Source of the DNA: Thermoguttaceae bacterium
GTDB lineage: Bacteria > Planctomycetota > Planctomycetia > Pirellulales > Thermoguttaceae
Direction: 5' to 3'
DNA: 55,551 nucleotides
NCBI GenBank assembly: GCA_017557195.1
Contig: JAFZAL010000050.1
Coordinates: 1-55,551, forward strand
The stretch's first letter is position 1, and every line of letters begins with the position of its first letter. The notes under the pieces were generated by a model that did no database searches, was not told the origin of the DNA, and saw nothing but the letters and a program-made list of their open reading frames with translations. Made by a program: the position numbers and the translations under genes. Of this stretch, positions 1-11,800 are shown piece after piece.

Positions 1-141
1 GAACAGCTCATCCCGTACTGCGAAGCCAAAAAGAGCCACAAAAAGAACAAGTACGAAATCGACACTGAACTCCAGCAACGAATTCTTGAACATCCCGTCT
101 GGAAACAGTACATGGAGAAATACGGCTATCTGCCGGAATGA
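1..141 (+). CDS. C-terminal fragment of an unidentified protein
   Basis: Frame 1 is open from the first base to a TGA at 139-141 and encodes 46 residues. The peptide is charged, Lys/Glu/Tyr-rich and ends in EKYGYLPE. It is cut by the window edge, so no domain can be named. A strong hairpin terminator follows 18 bases later, which supports this being a true gene end. I do not recognise the family. Confidence 0.6.
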   Translation, partial: EQLIPYCEAKKSHKKNKYEIDTELQQRILEHPVWKQYMEKYGYLPE

Positions 142-159
142 GAATAAAGCTCTTATAAA

Positions 160-187
160 AAAAGGCGTCTTAAAACAGACGCCTTTT
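160..187. terminator. Bidirectional rho-independent terminator
   Basis: An 8-bp perfect stem (163-170 with 177-184, AGGCGTCT/AGACGCCT) has a 6-base loop and A/T runs on both sides. It lies between the end of the + strand fragment at 141 and the end of the minus-strand gene at 208, so it can serve both. Confidence 0.85.
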
Positions 188-207
188 TTATTTCTGTATG
201 AGATAAC

Positions 208-3200
208 TTACTTTCTTTTTCGCCAGTACAGCAGTCCCAGCGCGCCGAGAATCATCAGCGCCCAGGTCGACGGTTCCGGAACGCTGGTACTTTCAGGAGC
301 GCCCAAACCGATGAGATACAGCCCGTCCGGTCTGCCGTCCAATGCAAACAGGGTTTGATAGTTGCCAAGGAAGCTGTTCCAGTCGGTATCAGCGTCGCCA
401 ATGACGTTGCCGCTTACCAGCTGATATTCCGCACCTTCTTTCGCCCAGCGGTTTTGATCGCCGTTTTCGAAGTAAAGCTGGATAATCGAACCAGCGTCCA
501 GCGTTAACGAGTTGCTGTCGTCTTCAACGGTCAGCGTGTCGAATTCCTGAGATTCAGGATCCGGATTGTAAGCGCTGAATTCAAACAGTCCCGTCGCGCC
601 AGTCTCAATTATAACGTTGCCGTAGACGGTCAGGTCGCCAACAGAGTTGCCGGGCGAAAGCGTTGTGCCAGTCTTGACAATCAGATCGCCGTTGAGTTCG
701 CCTTTGAAGTCCAGCTCGCCGGCTTCAACCGTAAAGTCGTTCGTGGCAAACTTACCTTCGCCTGCTAAGATCTTGAGCTTGCCGCCGCCCGTCTTGATAA
801 CGTTTCCGCCGGAAAGCGTTACGTCGCCAGAGAACGTCAGCTGCTTTGGATCCTCGTTAGCGTCTACGTTATAAACCAAAGTCGTATTGTTGTCAAATTC
901 CATTGGTCCGTTTACATTGACAGCGTCTCCTGTCAACGTCAGCTTTCCTCCGGTAACGGTCGTCTTGCCGGTAAAGCCGGAACGGTCTCCGGAAAGCGTC
1001 AGTTCGCCAGAGCCGGTTTTGACCATCTCGCCGGAACCGGTAACGTCGCCAGACAGCGTCAGATTGTAATTCTCGCCAACTTCGACAGTACCGTCTGCAA
1101 CCATCTGGATGGGTTTGTCAACTTCGACCGAAGGATTGTCGCCGGAATTGAGCTTAATACCCAGCTTGTATCCGCCGTTGACTTCCCATTCTGAAGCGGC
1201 AAGCGCTTCATCGGAATCGGCAAGCCAGTACTTGCGAAGACCAATGATGCTTTCGCCCGCGGTTAACGCCCAGAGTCGACCAGCTTCCTTCAAGCCCGCT
1301 TCGCTCAGGTGAATGGAGTTGCCGCTATTTTGACCGCGAAGATCGCGCGAGAACTCGTCTGTATTGACGCCTTCAAAGACCAACGGGTCGTCTGCAATAA
1401 CTCGCAGCTGAGCGTTGGTAACGTTGCTGTACGTCGTTCCGTTGGCGTCGGCAGAAACAATCGCAACGCCCCACGGCATATCCTCGTTGCCGGAATCGGT
1501 TCGAGTGCGTTCAATCAAGGCGCTAAGCCTGTCGTAATAATCCTGTTCTGAAGTTCCCTTGTCGGATTCGCCCTGATGCCACAAGATTCCAGCAAAGCCG
1601 TTGGCGTTTTCGTTGAGGAACTCCATCGCGTTTACCAGGTTAGTGTACATTCCGTTTGCGTCGCTTGCCCACTGCGCCTGAGTTGTTCCGCCGTACCCGA
1701 CAGAATACGTTGCAACCGGGACGCCTTCTTCTTCAGAGAGCGTATCGGCGAAAGACGGCCACGTCGAACCGCGGTTAGAACCGTCAAGCGGACCTTGCTG
1801 CGGGTCTTCGTTTTGCTGCCACTGACCGGTTTTGGGGTTGTACGCTAACGCCAAAGGCGAAGTCGAGACTTGCGCGGCGTCGCCGTAGTTGGTCGAGTTG
1901 GACTGACCGGCGGTGATGAAGATTTCTCCAACGCCGACTTGTCCGGATTTCGTTGCTACAACGTTTCCGTTGACGTCTACCGCCTGATACACGACGTCGT
2001 GCATGCCGCCCAGAAGAGACGTTGTCCCGGTAAAGGTTCCGTCTGAATTCATGGTCAGCGCAAACCAGTCGCCGCCGTCAACAGACGCCTGAACCGTGTC
2101 AATTGTAACGCCGTTGGTCGCAGCCCATGTTCCGGAAAGAGTAACGTTTGCCTGGTTCGTCAAATCTCTTTGATACATCGACAGAGCGTTTGTCGTCAGC
2201 AACGCGTCAACTTCATGAACGAACGTGTAGACGTTGGCGATTGCGTAACTCTTTCTGGTTTCATCAAAAGTCCAGTCGAACTGACTGCCTTGGTTGTTTG
2301 TAGAGGGGCTGGGGTTCGTACCGATACCATACTGCTTTGTTCCATTGAAATGGTTCAAAGCAAAAATTGTTTGCTGAGTGTCGATTGAATGTATCTGCAT
2401 TGACCCGTGCCCAGCCGCGTAGGGGTCTGCTGGGATGGTGTCGTTAATATCGTAGATGTCATTGCTTCCCAGGGAGTTGACGCCGCCTTTAGGCTGCGAG
2501 TAGTTGGACGCGCAGAATTCAATAAATCCCTTTTCGTGAGAAATGGTTATATTGGCTGCCGCCTGAGTTTTCGTAGTCGGGTCGTTGAGCAGACCTTGCG
2601 ACGCGGTAACGTTGGTTGTTACTTCCAGATTATTGACAAACTGCTGATAATATTCTCCGGTTGAGGAAATCGGAATGCCGATTTTGGAGACGTCGGTCGT
2701 CATGGCGTCAAACGAAACGAAGACGTACGTCAGCGGGTCGTTTACCGTTGCAGCGTATTCCATGTAATAGCCGACGCGGTCAAACAGAACTCCCTGACTC
2801 TGCAGCGCTGCCAGATTGTTGACGATGTCGTAATTGACGCCATCGTTATGCCAGTTCGTTCCCATTTGAGTCGTCAGACGCGCGCCCTGAACCATCGTGT
2901 AGTCGGAACCGTTTGTAACGTTCGCCATACCAGGAGCGATTCCCGGCTGCGCCATGACGTACAGCGTTCTGTTTACGTACTGTGACGCGTTGGAAACGCC
3001 GACGCCGCGCTCGCCGTCAAACGTGTAATCCGGCTCGCCGCTGGTATTGGGGTTGGGTCCGATGCCAATATCGATTGTACGATTATCGGCCTCAATAGCA
3101 TGACCGTTCCAGGCGTTAATAGCTATAACGGTTTGTTGATTGCCATAGTTATGAATCTGGAACGAAGCGTAGTTGCCGCCAGTGGCAATTTTGTCTCCAA

Positions 3201-5787
3201 AGTCGTATGCGTCGCCGCTCGCGCCAGGGATGTTTTTGTCATTGTCTCTATTATAGTTTTTGTTCCAGAATTCGATGTTGCCTTTCAATCCAGAGCCGTT
3301 GACAACGCCGGCAACGTTGGACGAAACCGTCAGATTGTTGACCGTCGTCTGGAAAACAGACCCGTCAAACGGCAGACCCAGTTTAGCGGGGTTGTTTGTT
3401 ACAGAATCGTATGACGCGTAAGCGTAGTCGACAGAGCCGTCTTCTTTTTCCAGCGTCATGTAATACGCAACGCGGCCAATCGGCATGCCCTTCATGCTGT
3501 CCGGGAGCTTGCTGGCGTTGTTGACGGTATAATTATCTGCGCTGTACGTTCCGTTAAGCGGGCATTCCAGCTTGTAAACCAGATTCATGTTGACGGCTTC
3601 AGACTGAATCGCCGAGAAATGTTCCGCGTCCATGTCAGACAAAACCGGCTTGGCAAACGTGTAAATGTTGGCGATTGCGTAGCTTTGTTTGTTGTTGTGG
3701 TTAGTCCAGTCAGGATCTCCTGAACCGGTGGCGTTTTTACCAATGCCAAACTGTTTGCCGCCGTTGAAATGGTTCAAAGCAAAAATCGTCTGCTCGGTAT
3801 CGAGCGAATGGATTTGCATGGATCCGTGTCCATAACCCGTGCCGCCTCCGGAGTCGTTGATGTCGTAGGAATTGGCGTCGCCCTGAGAAATGACGTTGCT
3901 CTTTGGTTTGGAATAGTTGGACGCCCAGAATTCCAGATAACCGGTATCGTACGAAATCGTGTTGTTAGCGACAACCTGTTGGTTCGTGCTGGGGTCGGTA
4001 ATCAGACCGACAGACGCGGGAACGTTGGTTGTTACGTTTAAGTTATAAACCTTCTGCTGATAGAATTCGCCGGACGGATTGGTCGGAACGCCGATTTTGG
4101 AAATGTCGGCGGTCATGGCGTCGAAGGAGACGAAAACGTAGGTCAGCGGGTCGCTGGCGTTTTGAGCGTATTCCATATAATAACCGACGCGGTCAAACGG
4201 ACCTAACGTCTTCTGCAGCTCTGTAACGTTGTTGACAATATCGTAATTGCAGCCGCCGTTCTCCTTAGACCACCCCGTATTCATCTGGGAGGTCAATCGA
4301 GCGCCCTGAACGATTTGATACTTGGAAGCGTCTGGAACGTTGGACATGCCCGGCGCAATCGCCACTTCCGCCATGACGTAAAGCGAACGGGTCTGATACT
4401 GCGACGCGTTGGAATTCGCTCCCCTGTCGCTGTCGAACGTATAGTCTAAAGCTTCGCCAGGTATGGGATTGTTTCCGATTCCCATGTCAATAGTCTTGCC
4501 GTTAGACGCCCCGCCGTTCCACCTATTCAACGCCATGACCGTTTGACAGGCGTCATCGCCATGGTTATGAATCTGGAAACAGGCGTAGTTGCCGTCAGTC
4601 TTGCGCGTGTCGCCGAAGTCAAAGCCCGGATGACCGCTAGTACTGCTGGCGTTTGGAATGTTAATAGCGTTGTTTTCAGCATAGTTCGTATTCCAAATTT
4701 CGATGTTGCCCGTTTCAATGTTCTTGCCGTTGACAACGCCGGCAACGTTGGACTGAACGGTCATGTTATTTACCGTCTGCTGATAATACCAGCTTGAACC
4801 GCTGAACGGCAGCCCGATTTGGTTCACGTCGTTGGTTGGCGCGTCGTATCCAGCGTAGGCGTAATTGACGGTTCCGTCTTCCTTTTCCATGACCATGTAA
4901 TATCCAACGCGGCTGAGCGGCATGCCCGTATAGCTTGCCGCGTTATTGACAACGTAATTATTGGCGCTGTACGTTCCGGTCAGCGGGCAGTCGAGCTTGT
5001 AAACCAACTGCATGTTGGAGACTTCGCCGGAGATGGCAGAGTAATCCGACTCGCTCATCGAAGAGAACACCGGTTTGGCGAAAACGTCCAGCTGTTTGGT
5101 TTCGTAAGAGGCGGTGGTGTACTTGTGAGTCCAGTCCATGCCTGTGCTTGTATCAGGGTTGTTGCCAATGCCGAGACAGGCTTCCATTCCTGCGTTCCAA
5201 CGGTTCATAGCAAAAATCGTTGTACTGTTTTGATAGTCGTGAACCTGCATAGACCCGTAGTAGCTGTCATAGTTGCACGTGTCGCCAAAGTCGTAGCTTC
5301 TGTTGCCACTGTTGACGGCGTTGGCGTTGGGAATGCTCTTCGCGTTGCCGCCTCCATAATTATACGGCCAAAATTCTATGTTGCCCTGTGACACCGTCGT
5401 TCCGGTTGTGTTCAACGACGGCGACTTCGCTTCGTAGTACAGGTTCTGAACGTAACGCTGAGCCACTGCGCCAGACGTAAACGTCGGGACGCCGATTTTG
5501 GTCAGGTCGCTGGTATACGCGCTAAAAGACGTATAGCAGAAATTGTCCTCGCCCAGATTGAGCCGGTACGCGACAGATTCAATCGGCCCCAAACTCAAAT
5601 TGGAATTGTCGAGCGAATACGGCGCGCCGAGCCTGAAATTAGGCTGATCCGGAATTGACAGCGAATAGATGTGAGTATACCCCATCGCCTCAATTTCCGC
5701 ATCGGTTTTCAACGTCTGAGCAGACGCCCAGCCAACCAAACAAAACGCCAACGCAACAGCGCTTAAAACTACGGATTTAATACGCAT
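208..5787 (-). CDS. Giant secreted PEP-CTERM protein with SASA/SGNH esterase domain (SASA-1)
   Basis: 1859 aa. Residues 1-24 form a signal peptide (MRIKSVVLSAVALAFCLVGW, then ASAQ). About residues 25-1210 hold five copies of a domain of about 240 residues marked by RVGYYM, IGVP, a GNIEFW.xNY-type motif, YDFGD and GIGNNP; I cannot name this domain. A Ser/His hydrolase domain follows (about 1260-1510) with GQSN, WHQGESD and IHLSEAGLKEAG, as in sialate O-acetylesterase-like SGNH enzymes, so deacetylation of host or dietary glycans is plausible. The C-terminus carries beta-strand repeats, an SPGNSVG motif and a PEP-CTERM signal (VPEPSTWALMILGALGLL, then basic YWRKRK). The ATG at 5787 is chosen over the upstream in-frame TTG because it sits exactly 31 bp from an inverted repeat, as in the paralogue at 24979. 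Repeat copy 5 has FC in place of the usual FW. It lies 79 bp behind the 2861-aa gene and may be cotranscribed with it. Confidence 0.85.
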   Translation of the reverse strand: MRIKSVVLSAVALAFCLVGWASAQTLKTDAEIEAMGYTHIYSLSIPDQPNFRLGAPYSLDNSNLSLGPIESVAYRLNLGEDNFCYTSFSAYTSDLTKIGVPTFTSGAVAQRYVQNLYYEAKSPSLNTTGTTVSQGNIEFWPYNYGGGNAKSIPNANAVNSGNRSYDFGDTCNYDSYYGSMQVHDYQNSTTIFAMNRWNAGMEACLGIGNNPDTSTGMDWTHKYTTASYETKQLDVFAKPVFSSMSESDYSAISGEVSNMQLVYKLDCPLTGTYSANNYVVNNAASYTGMPLSRVGYYMVMEKEDGTVNYAYAGYDAPTNDVNQIGLPFSGSSWYYQQTVNNMTVQSNVAGVVNGKNIETGNIEIWNTNYAENNAINIPNASSTSGHPGFDFGDTRKTDGNYACFQIHNHGDDACQTVMALNRWNGGASNGKTIDMGIGNNPIPGEALDYTFDSDRGANSNASQYQTRSLYVMAEVAIAPGMSNVPDASKYQIVQGARLTSQMNTGWSKENGGCNYDIVNNVTELQKTLGPFDRVGYYMEYAQNASDPLTYVFVSFDAMTADISKIGVPTNPSGEFYQQKVYNLNVTTNVPASVGLITDPSTNQQVVANNTISYDTGYLEFWASNYSKPKSNVISQGDANSYDINDSGGGTGYGHGSMQIHSLDTEQTIFALNHFNGGKQFGIGKNATGSGDPDWTNHNNKQSYAIANIYTFAKPVLSDMDAEHFSAIQSEAVNMNLVYKLECPLNGTYSADNYTVNNASKLPDSMKGMPIGRVAYYMTLEKEDGSVDYAYASYDSVTNNPAKLGLPFDGSVFQTTVNNLTVSSNVAGVVNGSGLKGNIEFWNKNYNRDNDKNIPGASGDAYDFGDKIATGGNYASFQIHNYGNQQTVIAINAWNGHAIEADNRTIDIGIGPNPNTSGEPDYTFDGERGVGVSNASQYVNRTLYVMAQPGIAPGMANVTNGSDYTMVQGARLTTQMGTNWHNDGVNYDIVNNLAALQSQGVLFDRVGYYMEYAATVNDPLTYVFVSFDAMTTDVSKIGIPISSTGEYYQQFVNNLEVTTNVTASQGLLNDPTTKTQAAANITISHEKGFIEFCASNYSQPKGGVNSLGSNDIYDINDTIPADPYAAGHGSMQIHSIDTQQTIFALNHFNGTKQYGIGTNPSPSTNNQGSQFDWTFDETRKSYAIANVYTFVHEVDALLTTNALSMYQRDLTNQANVTLSGTWAATNGVTIDTVQASVDGGDWFALTMNSDGTFTGTTSLLGGMHDVVYQAVDVNGNVVATKSGQVGVGEIFITAGQSNSTNYGDAAQVSTSPLALAYNPKTGQWQQNEDPQQGPLDGSNRGSTWPSFADTLSEEEGVPVATYSVGYGGTTQAQWASDANGMYTNLVNAMEFLNENANGFAGILWHQGESDKGTSEQDYYDRLSALIERTRTDSGNEDMPWGVAIVSADANGTTYSNVTNAQLRVIADDPLVFEGVNTDEFSRDLRGQNSGNSIHLSEAGLKEAGRLWALTAGESIIGLRKYWLADSDEALAASEWEVNGGYKLGIKLNSGDNPSVEVDKPIQMVADGTVEVGENYNLTLSGDVTGSGEMVKTGSGELTLSGDRSGFTGKTTVTGGKLTLTGDAVNVNGPMEFDNNTTLVYNVDANEDPKQLTFSGDVTLSGGNVIKTGGGKLKILAGEGKFATNDFTVEAGELDFKGELNGDLIVKTGTTLSPGNSVGDLTVYGNVIIETGATGLFEFSAYNPDPESQEFDTLTVEDDSNSLTLDAGSIIQLYFENGDQNRWAKEGAEYQLVSGNVIGDADTDWNSFLGNYQTLFALDGRPDGLYLIGLGAPESTSVPEPSTWALMILGALGLLYWRKRK

Positions 5788-5818
5788 TTTCATTTTACTG
5801 TATTTCAAATATGTTCAG

Positions 5819-5838
5819 GTTACTTCTCAAGAAATAAC
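5819..5838 (-). promoter_or_regulatory. Inverted repeat upstream of SASA-1
   Basis: On the minus strand this reads GTTATTTCT-TG-AGAAGTAAC, a 9-bp inverted repeat with one mismatch. The same element, perfect, lies upstream of the paralogue (24928-24947). In both cases 31 bp separate it from the ATG of the shared MRIKSVVL start. The conservation suggests an operator or a leader hairpin. Which of the two cannot be told from sequence. Confidence 0.55.
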
Positions 5839-5866
5839 TCACGATACAAATATAATCTTTATTATC

Positions 5867-8800
5867 TTACTTTCTCTTTCGCCAGAACAGCAGTCCCAAA
5901 GCGCCGAGAATCAGCAGCGCCCACGTCGACGGTTCCGGAACGCTGGTACTTTCAGGAGCTCCCAAGCCGATGAGATACAAACCATCGGTTCTGCCAACCA
6001 GATCAAACCAGCCTTGGTAATTCCCAAGCAGATCGCTCATCGGAATCGGCGTGTCGCCACTGACAAAGCCTTCATCGGAAACCAGCTTGTATTCAGATCC
6101 TTCCGCCGCCCAGAGGTTAGCGTCGTTGTTTTCAAAGAACAGCTTGATAATCGAGTTTTCGTCGATTACAAATGCGCCGTTGTCGCCAATGGTAAGCGTG
6201 TCGAATTGCTGCTGAGCCGGGTCTTCGTTATAAGCGCTGAACTCAAACAAGCCTGTCGCGTCAGCGTCAATTTTAACGTTGCCGTAGACGGTCAGGTCGC
6301 CGACGGAGTTGCCAGGCGAGAGCGTTGCGCCGGATTTAACTTCCAAATCGCCGTTGTACTGTCCCTTGAAGTCCAGTTCGCCAGCTTCTACTGCGAAGTT
6401 CTCCGGAGCAAACTGTCCGTCGGTTGACAAAATCTTGAGCTTACCAGCTCCCGTCTTAATAGCGTTTGAGCCGGTAACGGTAACGTCGTCTGTGAACGCC
6501 AGCTCCTTGGTCTTTTTAGCGGCGACATTGTATTCCAAAGTCGCATCGTCAGCAATTTCAATAGAGCTGTTCGCCTTGACGGCGTCGCCGGTCAGAGTGA
6601 GCTTACCTTCGGAAACCGTCGTCTTGCCGGTATACGTGTTGTCGCCGGACAAGGTCAAAGTACCGTCGCCGGTCTTTTCAACATTGCCTTCGCCGGAAAC
6701 AACGCCAGCCAGCGTCAAATTCTTGTTTTCAGCAACCTCAACAGTTCCGTCAACGTTCATTTCAACTCCGCCTGTATAGGTTTCCGTTGTTTTGTCGCCT
6801 TCGGTAAACTTGACGCCCTTCTTATCAGTTCCGTCAATCGTCCACTTGTCTTCAGCAAGAGCTGCCGGCGAGTTGGCGTTGTAATATGGTTCTGGACCAG
6901 GTACGCCGAGACTGACCAGGTACAGACCGTCGGGTCTGCCTTCCAGATTAAACAGGTCTTGATAATTCCCAAGCAGACCGCTCATAGACGTTACACTGCT
7001 GACAAAGCCTTCATCGGAAACCAACTTGTATTCTGCGCCTTCTGCCGCCCAAAGGTTAGCGTCAGAAGAACTCGTAAAGAACAGCTTGATAATCGAGTTT
7101 TCATCAATTACGAACGAGCCGTCGCCGCCGATGGTAAGCGTGTCGAATGATTGCAGCGCCGGGTCTTCGTTGTAAGCGCTGAACTCGAACAAGCCGGTAG
7201 CGCCAGCCTCAAATACAACGTTGCCGTTTACGGTCAGCTCTCCAACGGAGTTACCGGGCGAGAGCGTTGCGCCAGTCTTGACAATCAGATCGCCGTTGTA
7301 CTGTCCCTTGAAGTGAAGCTCGCCTTCATTTACCGCAAAATTATCGGTTTCAAACAGACCTTCTGTTGCGAGAATTTTGAGCGTACCAGCGCCAGTCTTG
7401 ATAACGTTTCCGCCGGTGACGGTAACGTCGTCTGTGAACGTCAGCTGTTTGGCATTACTAGCGACGACGTTGTATTCCAAAGTCGCGTCGTCAGCAATTT
7501 CAATCGAGCTGTTCGCCTTGACAGCGTCGCCGGTCAGAGTGAGCGTTCCTTCTGAAATCGTTGTCTTGCCGGAATACGAGTTATCGCCAGACAGAGTCAA
7601 AACTCCGTTGCCGGTCTTTTCAACGTTACCGGAGCCGGAAACGACGCCAGCCAACGTCAGATTCTTGTTTTCAGCAACTTCAACAGTTCCGTCAGCGTTC
7701 ATTTCAACTCCGCCGGAATACGTTGCCGTTGCAGCTTCGCCTTCCGTAAACTTGGCGCCCTTCTTATCCGTTCCGTCAATAGTCCACGTGGTTTTAGCCA
7801 GATCTTCCGGCGAATTGGCGCGATAGTAGTAATCCGTCGGCGTTGGCGGTTCTGCTCCCTGCTTCTTCAAAACGAGAGTGTTACCCGTCGTGTCGAGATA
7901 CCACTGCTGCGATTCCTCAGAGTTGACCAGCAATTGGAAGCTGTTCAGGTCAACAGTCATAGCAGACGCATTGATCAAAGCGTATCCGCTGTCGGTCGCG
8001 TTGTCCCACCATGTGGATTCGCCATTGTTGAACGTAACGTTAATCGTACCAGACGTCAGCGTAGCAGCGCCGGTTGACAGGTTGTCGAAATTGTAAGCAA
8101 CGGAAGCGTCGTTGAAATCAAAGTTGACAGTACCGTTGGTAACGGCAAAGTCTCCGATAACAATTCGCGCCGTTGCGCTGGTTTCGCCAATCGTCAGCGT
8201 ACCGCCATTGATATTAACGGCGGACGTAATGTAATTGGAACCGTCGATAAACGTTGCGCCAGAGGCGACGTTGACGGCGGAGGAAACTAGCGTCGAAGAG
8301 CTTGTCAAAAGCAGCGCGCCAGCGTTAACGTTTACGGGACCGGTAGAAGTTCCTGCCGCGGTGATTTTGAGCATGCCAGCGCCGGTCTTGGCAAAGCCTG
8401 CGCTTCCAGCTGTTTCTTCAGTAGAATTGTTGATGCCGGCTTCAACGGTCAGAACGCCGTCCTGAACCTCAATAGTAGCCTTGGATGTACTGCGAATGCA
8501 AATTCTGGATTTAATTACCGAGTTTCCAGTTGACGTAATCTTTCCAGTTCGATCCTTGAAGTCCAAACCGGAACCGCCGCCGTCATAATTATATTCCTTT
8601 TCGATAACGCCGTTTTCCAAAATAACGTTTTTGATGTGAGTGCTGCGAGCGGGAATCAACGTTCCTCTAATAGTAAGATCGTTAGGAGCGTCCGTACCAT
8701 ATCCGAGCTGGTTAGACTGCTGGAATTCCAGCGTCGCGCCTGATTCAATAACAATCGGACCTGTACCGTAAGCGCTGGCAGAAGCATTGCCCGCATTGGA

Positions 8801-11800
8801 AATAACCTTTCCTTTTTCAATCGTCAATCCGCCGGCAAAAGTATTGCGCTTCGTCAAAAATAACGTACCTTCGCCCTTTTTAATGATTGGGCAGGTGGCG
8901 CCTTGAGTGTCGTTGTTGCTGATAATTGCATCAATCTTGAGCTGCGAGTTGGCGTCGGTGTCAATTTCAAACTGGTCGTTAGCGCCACCACAGCGAACTC
9001 GAATACCGGCGGTAACCGTTGAAACGGTCGGGTTTTCTGCTGTTGCTCCCTCAAGAGCGTGCGAATAGAAATTGGAATTCGTATGGCAGATGTCGTACGT
9101 TCCGCCGCCGGACGCTTTCGCCGTACCTCCGTAGAAATGGAAGTTCGTATACTTGAGCGTTTCGTTTCCGGCTGAGGTGTCAATCGTACCGTAAATATTT
9201 ATGACGGTATTGTTCGCGTTGTATCCGAGCGAGTCGTGCGTCGCACAGTCCAACGTTGCGCCCTCGAAAATGGTAACAACGCCGGTAAATCGTTTGCCGT
9301 TGGAACCAAAGCCGCCGGTAATCTGCAGCGTACCTTCTCGAATTTCAATGTCGTGATTAATCCAGGCGGAAGTCGAGAGAGTTCCAGCCCCCGTCTTAAC
9401 CGTCTTGGATTCTTCCGTGGCATTGGAAACGTTATATCCAATAGTCATTGTTTCTCCCGCAGCCGGAGCGAATTCAATGATGGCGTTATTCGTCAGAGCG
9501 CCGGTTCCAATCGTGCCTTCGCCGGTCAGTCTGAGAGTTCCCGCATTGATCGTCGTAGCGCCGGTATAGTCGTTAGCGCCAGAGAGCGTCAACGTTTCGT
9601 TTCCAGTTTTAACCAACGCGCCGTCGCCGGAAATGACGCCGGAGAATTCAGACGCTGCGGTATTGTTAAGCGTCAGCGCAGAATCGCCGTTGTCAATCGT
9701 TCCTGTTCCAGACAGGTTGTTGAGCGACTGATCAGCGCTCATGGTAATCGCGCCGTTGTTTTCAACGGAAGCGGATTTGGAAATCGCGTTTTGCGCCGTC
9801 AGAGCCAGCGTTCCCGCTGAAACCTTTGTTGCGCCGGTAAACTGATCGTTTGTAGAACCGAGCGTTAACGTTCCCTCGCCGGTTTTATCCATGGCGCCAG
9901 AGCCGGAAATCTTGCCGGAAAGCGTCAGATTCCTTCCGTCGCCAATTTCAACCGAACCGTCTTCATCCATTTGGACGGCGCCGGTATACTCTGCCGTTGG
10001 GCTTAAACCGGCGACAAACTTAATGCCCAGCTTGGGATCGTGGTCAATTGTCCATGTCGGTTCAGCTATGTCTGCCGACTGGTTGGCGTACCAGTATTCT
10101 GCAATCGGAAGCGGAGCGTCTGTCTTCACCAAAAACAGTTCGTTATTGACAACCCTTAAGCCCCATGCGGTTGATTCAGCGTCATCAACGTAGACTTTAA
10201 CGTTACTTGCATCCAACGACATAGAATCCGCTGAAGCAAGCAAATACCCGTTGGCTGTCGCGTTGTTATACCACGCCGCTTCGCCCTCGTTAAAAGCGAT
10301 ATTAACTATGCCGGAATTAAATGCAGCGGATCCCGCTTGCAGCCAGTCCATATCGTCTTGAGTGGTTGCGCCGTCGATATACCGATTCAAATCGAAGAAT
10401 ATCTGACCGCCGTTATTGAGCGCAAAATTCCCAACTTCAATCCATGCAGCTTCCGGCGTTTCGCCGATTATAAACGAGCCGCCATTGACAATAACGCTGG
10501 AAGCGATGCTTTCAGCTCCATCCTGGAAAGTAGCGCCAGACTTAACTGTTACCAAAGGAGAATCCAAAGAGCCGTATGATCCCACAACCAGAGTTCCTTC
10601 AGATACGGTTGTATTGCCGGTATACTGAACACTGTTTGCCAATTTCAGCGTTCCCGTTCCGGTTTTCGTCAGAGAGCCGCTGCCAGTAATATCGCCATTT
10701 AAAGTCGTATCTACTGTATTATTAACCGTCAGGTCAAATCCGTTGTTTTCAATATCGCCGTAACCAGAGACGTTGTTCAGCGTCTGCTTGGCGCCCATAT
10801 TAAGATTGCCTTCAAGCGTTACCGCTGAGGACTTGGCGATTGCGTCTGGAGCGGTTAACTGAAGAACGCCGCCGTAAACGGTAGTCGTTCCGCGGTAAGC
10901 GTGTTTGCCGTTAAGAACCAGCGTTCCACTTCCGGATTTGACAAAGGAGCCTTCTCCTTTAATATTAACGTCGTCGCTATAATTCAGGGTTAATGAACCG
11001 TTAATGTTATAATCCAGAACGCCTTCGCTGTCGACCAAAACAGATCCGTAGACAGCCGCCGAGTTGTCATTAAACTGAAGCGTTCCTTGTTTGATGACTG
11101 TATTTCCCGTAAAAGAGTTAGCGGTAGAAATAACAGTCGTTCCAGCGCCCGATTTGACCAAAGAACCAGTCCCGTTAATCTGATTGTCAAAAGCGTGGTA
11201 GTCGTCGTAGGCAAACTCCAGCGTACCGTTTGTCATGGTTACGTTTCCAGTTCCAAGCGTTGCCTGTTCTGAAAGTTTGACAGCGCTGGAATCAATAATC
11301 GTACCTCCGGTATAGTTTGCCTGTTTGAGTAACGCAAGCGTTCCACCGCCTTTGACTGTCAATTTTGTTCCAGAATTAAAGGATTCAATTGCCGCTCTTT
11401 GAGTAAAGACCGCGTCAGTGCGAATGCCGATTGTCGCATCGTTGGTTAACGTAATCGTAGCGCTGCTATCAGAACTTTGCAGGAATCGCATGGCGCCGGA
11501 ACCGTCTCCAGAACCTTCAATGTACAGTTTGCTCAGTTCACGAATAGCCGCATAAGATGCATTGGCGTAACTTGAATTCATCAACAGCTGACCCGTTCCG
11601 GTGATATAAACGTTTCCGGAAGCGGAGCTGTCTGAACCGTACAAGCCGTTGGTAACTTCAAAGATGCCGTTGGAAATATTGAGTTGAGCGTCGTCGCCAG
11701 CGCTCTTGCGCCCCAGTTTGAGGTTAGCAACTCGAACTTCGCCGCCGGTCATGTTGATAACGCCTTTGCCTCCGGAGCCTGTTCCAACGTTCATTGTGTT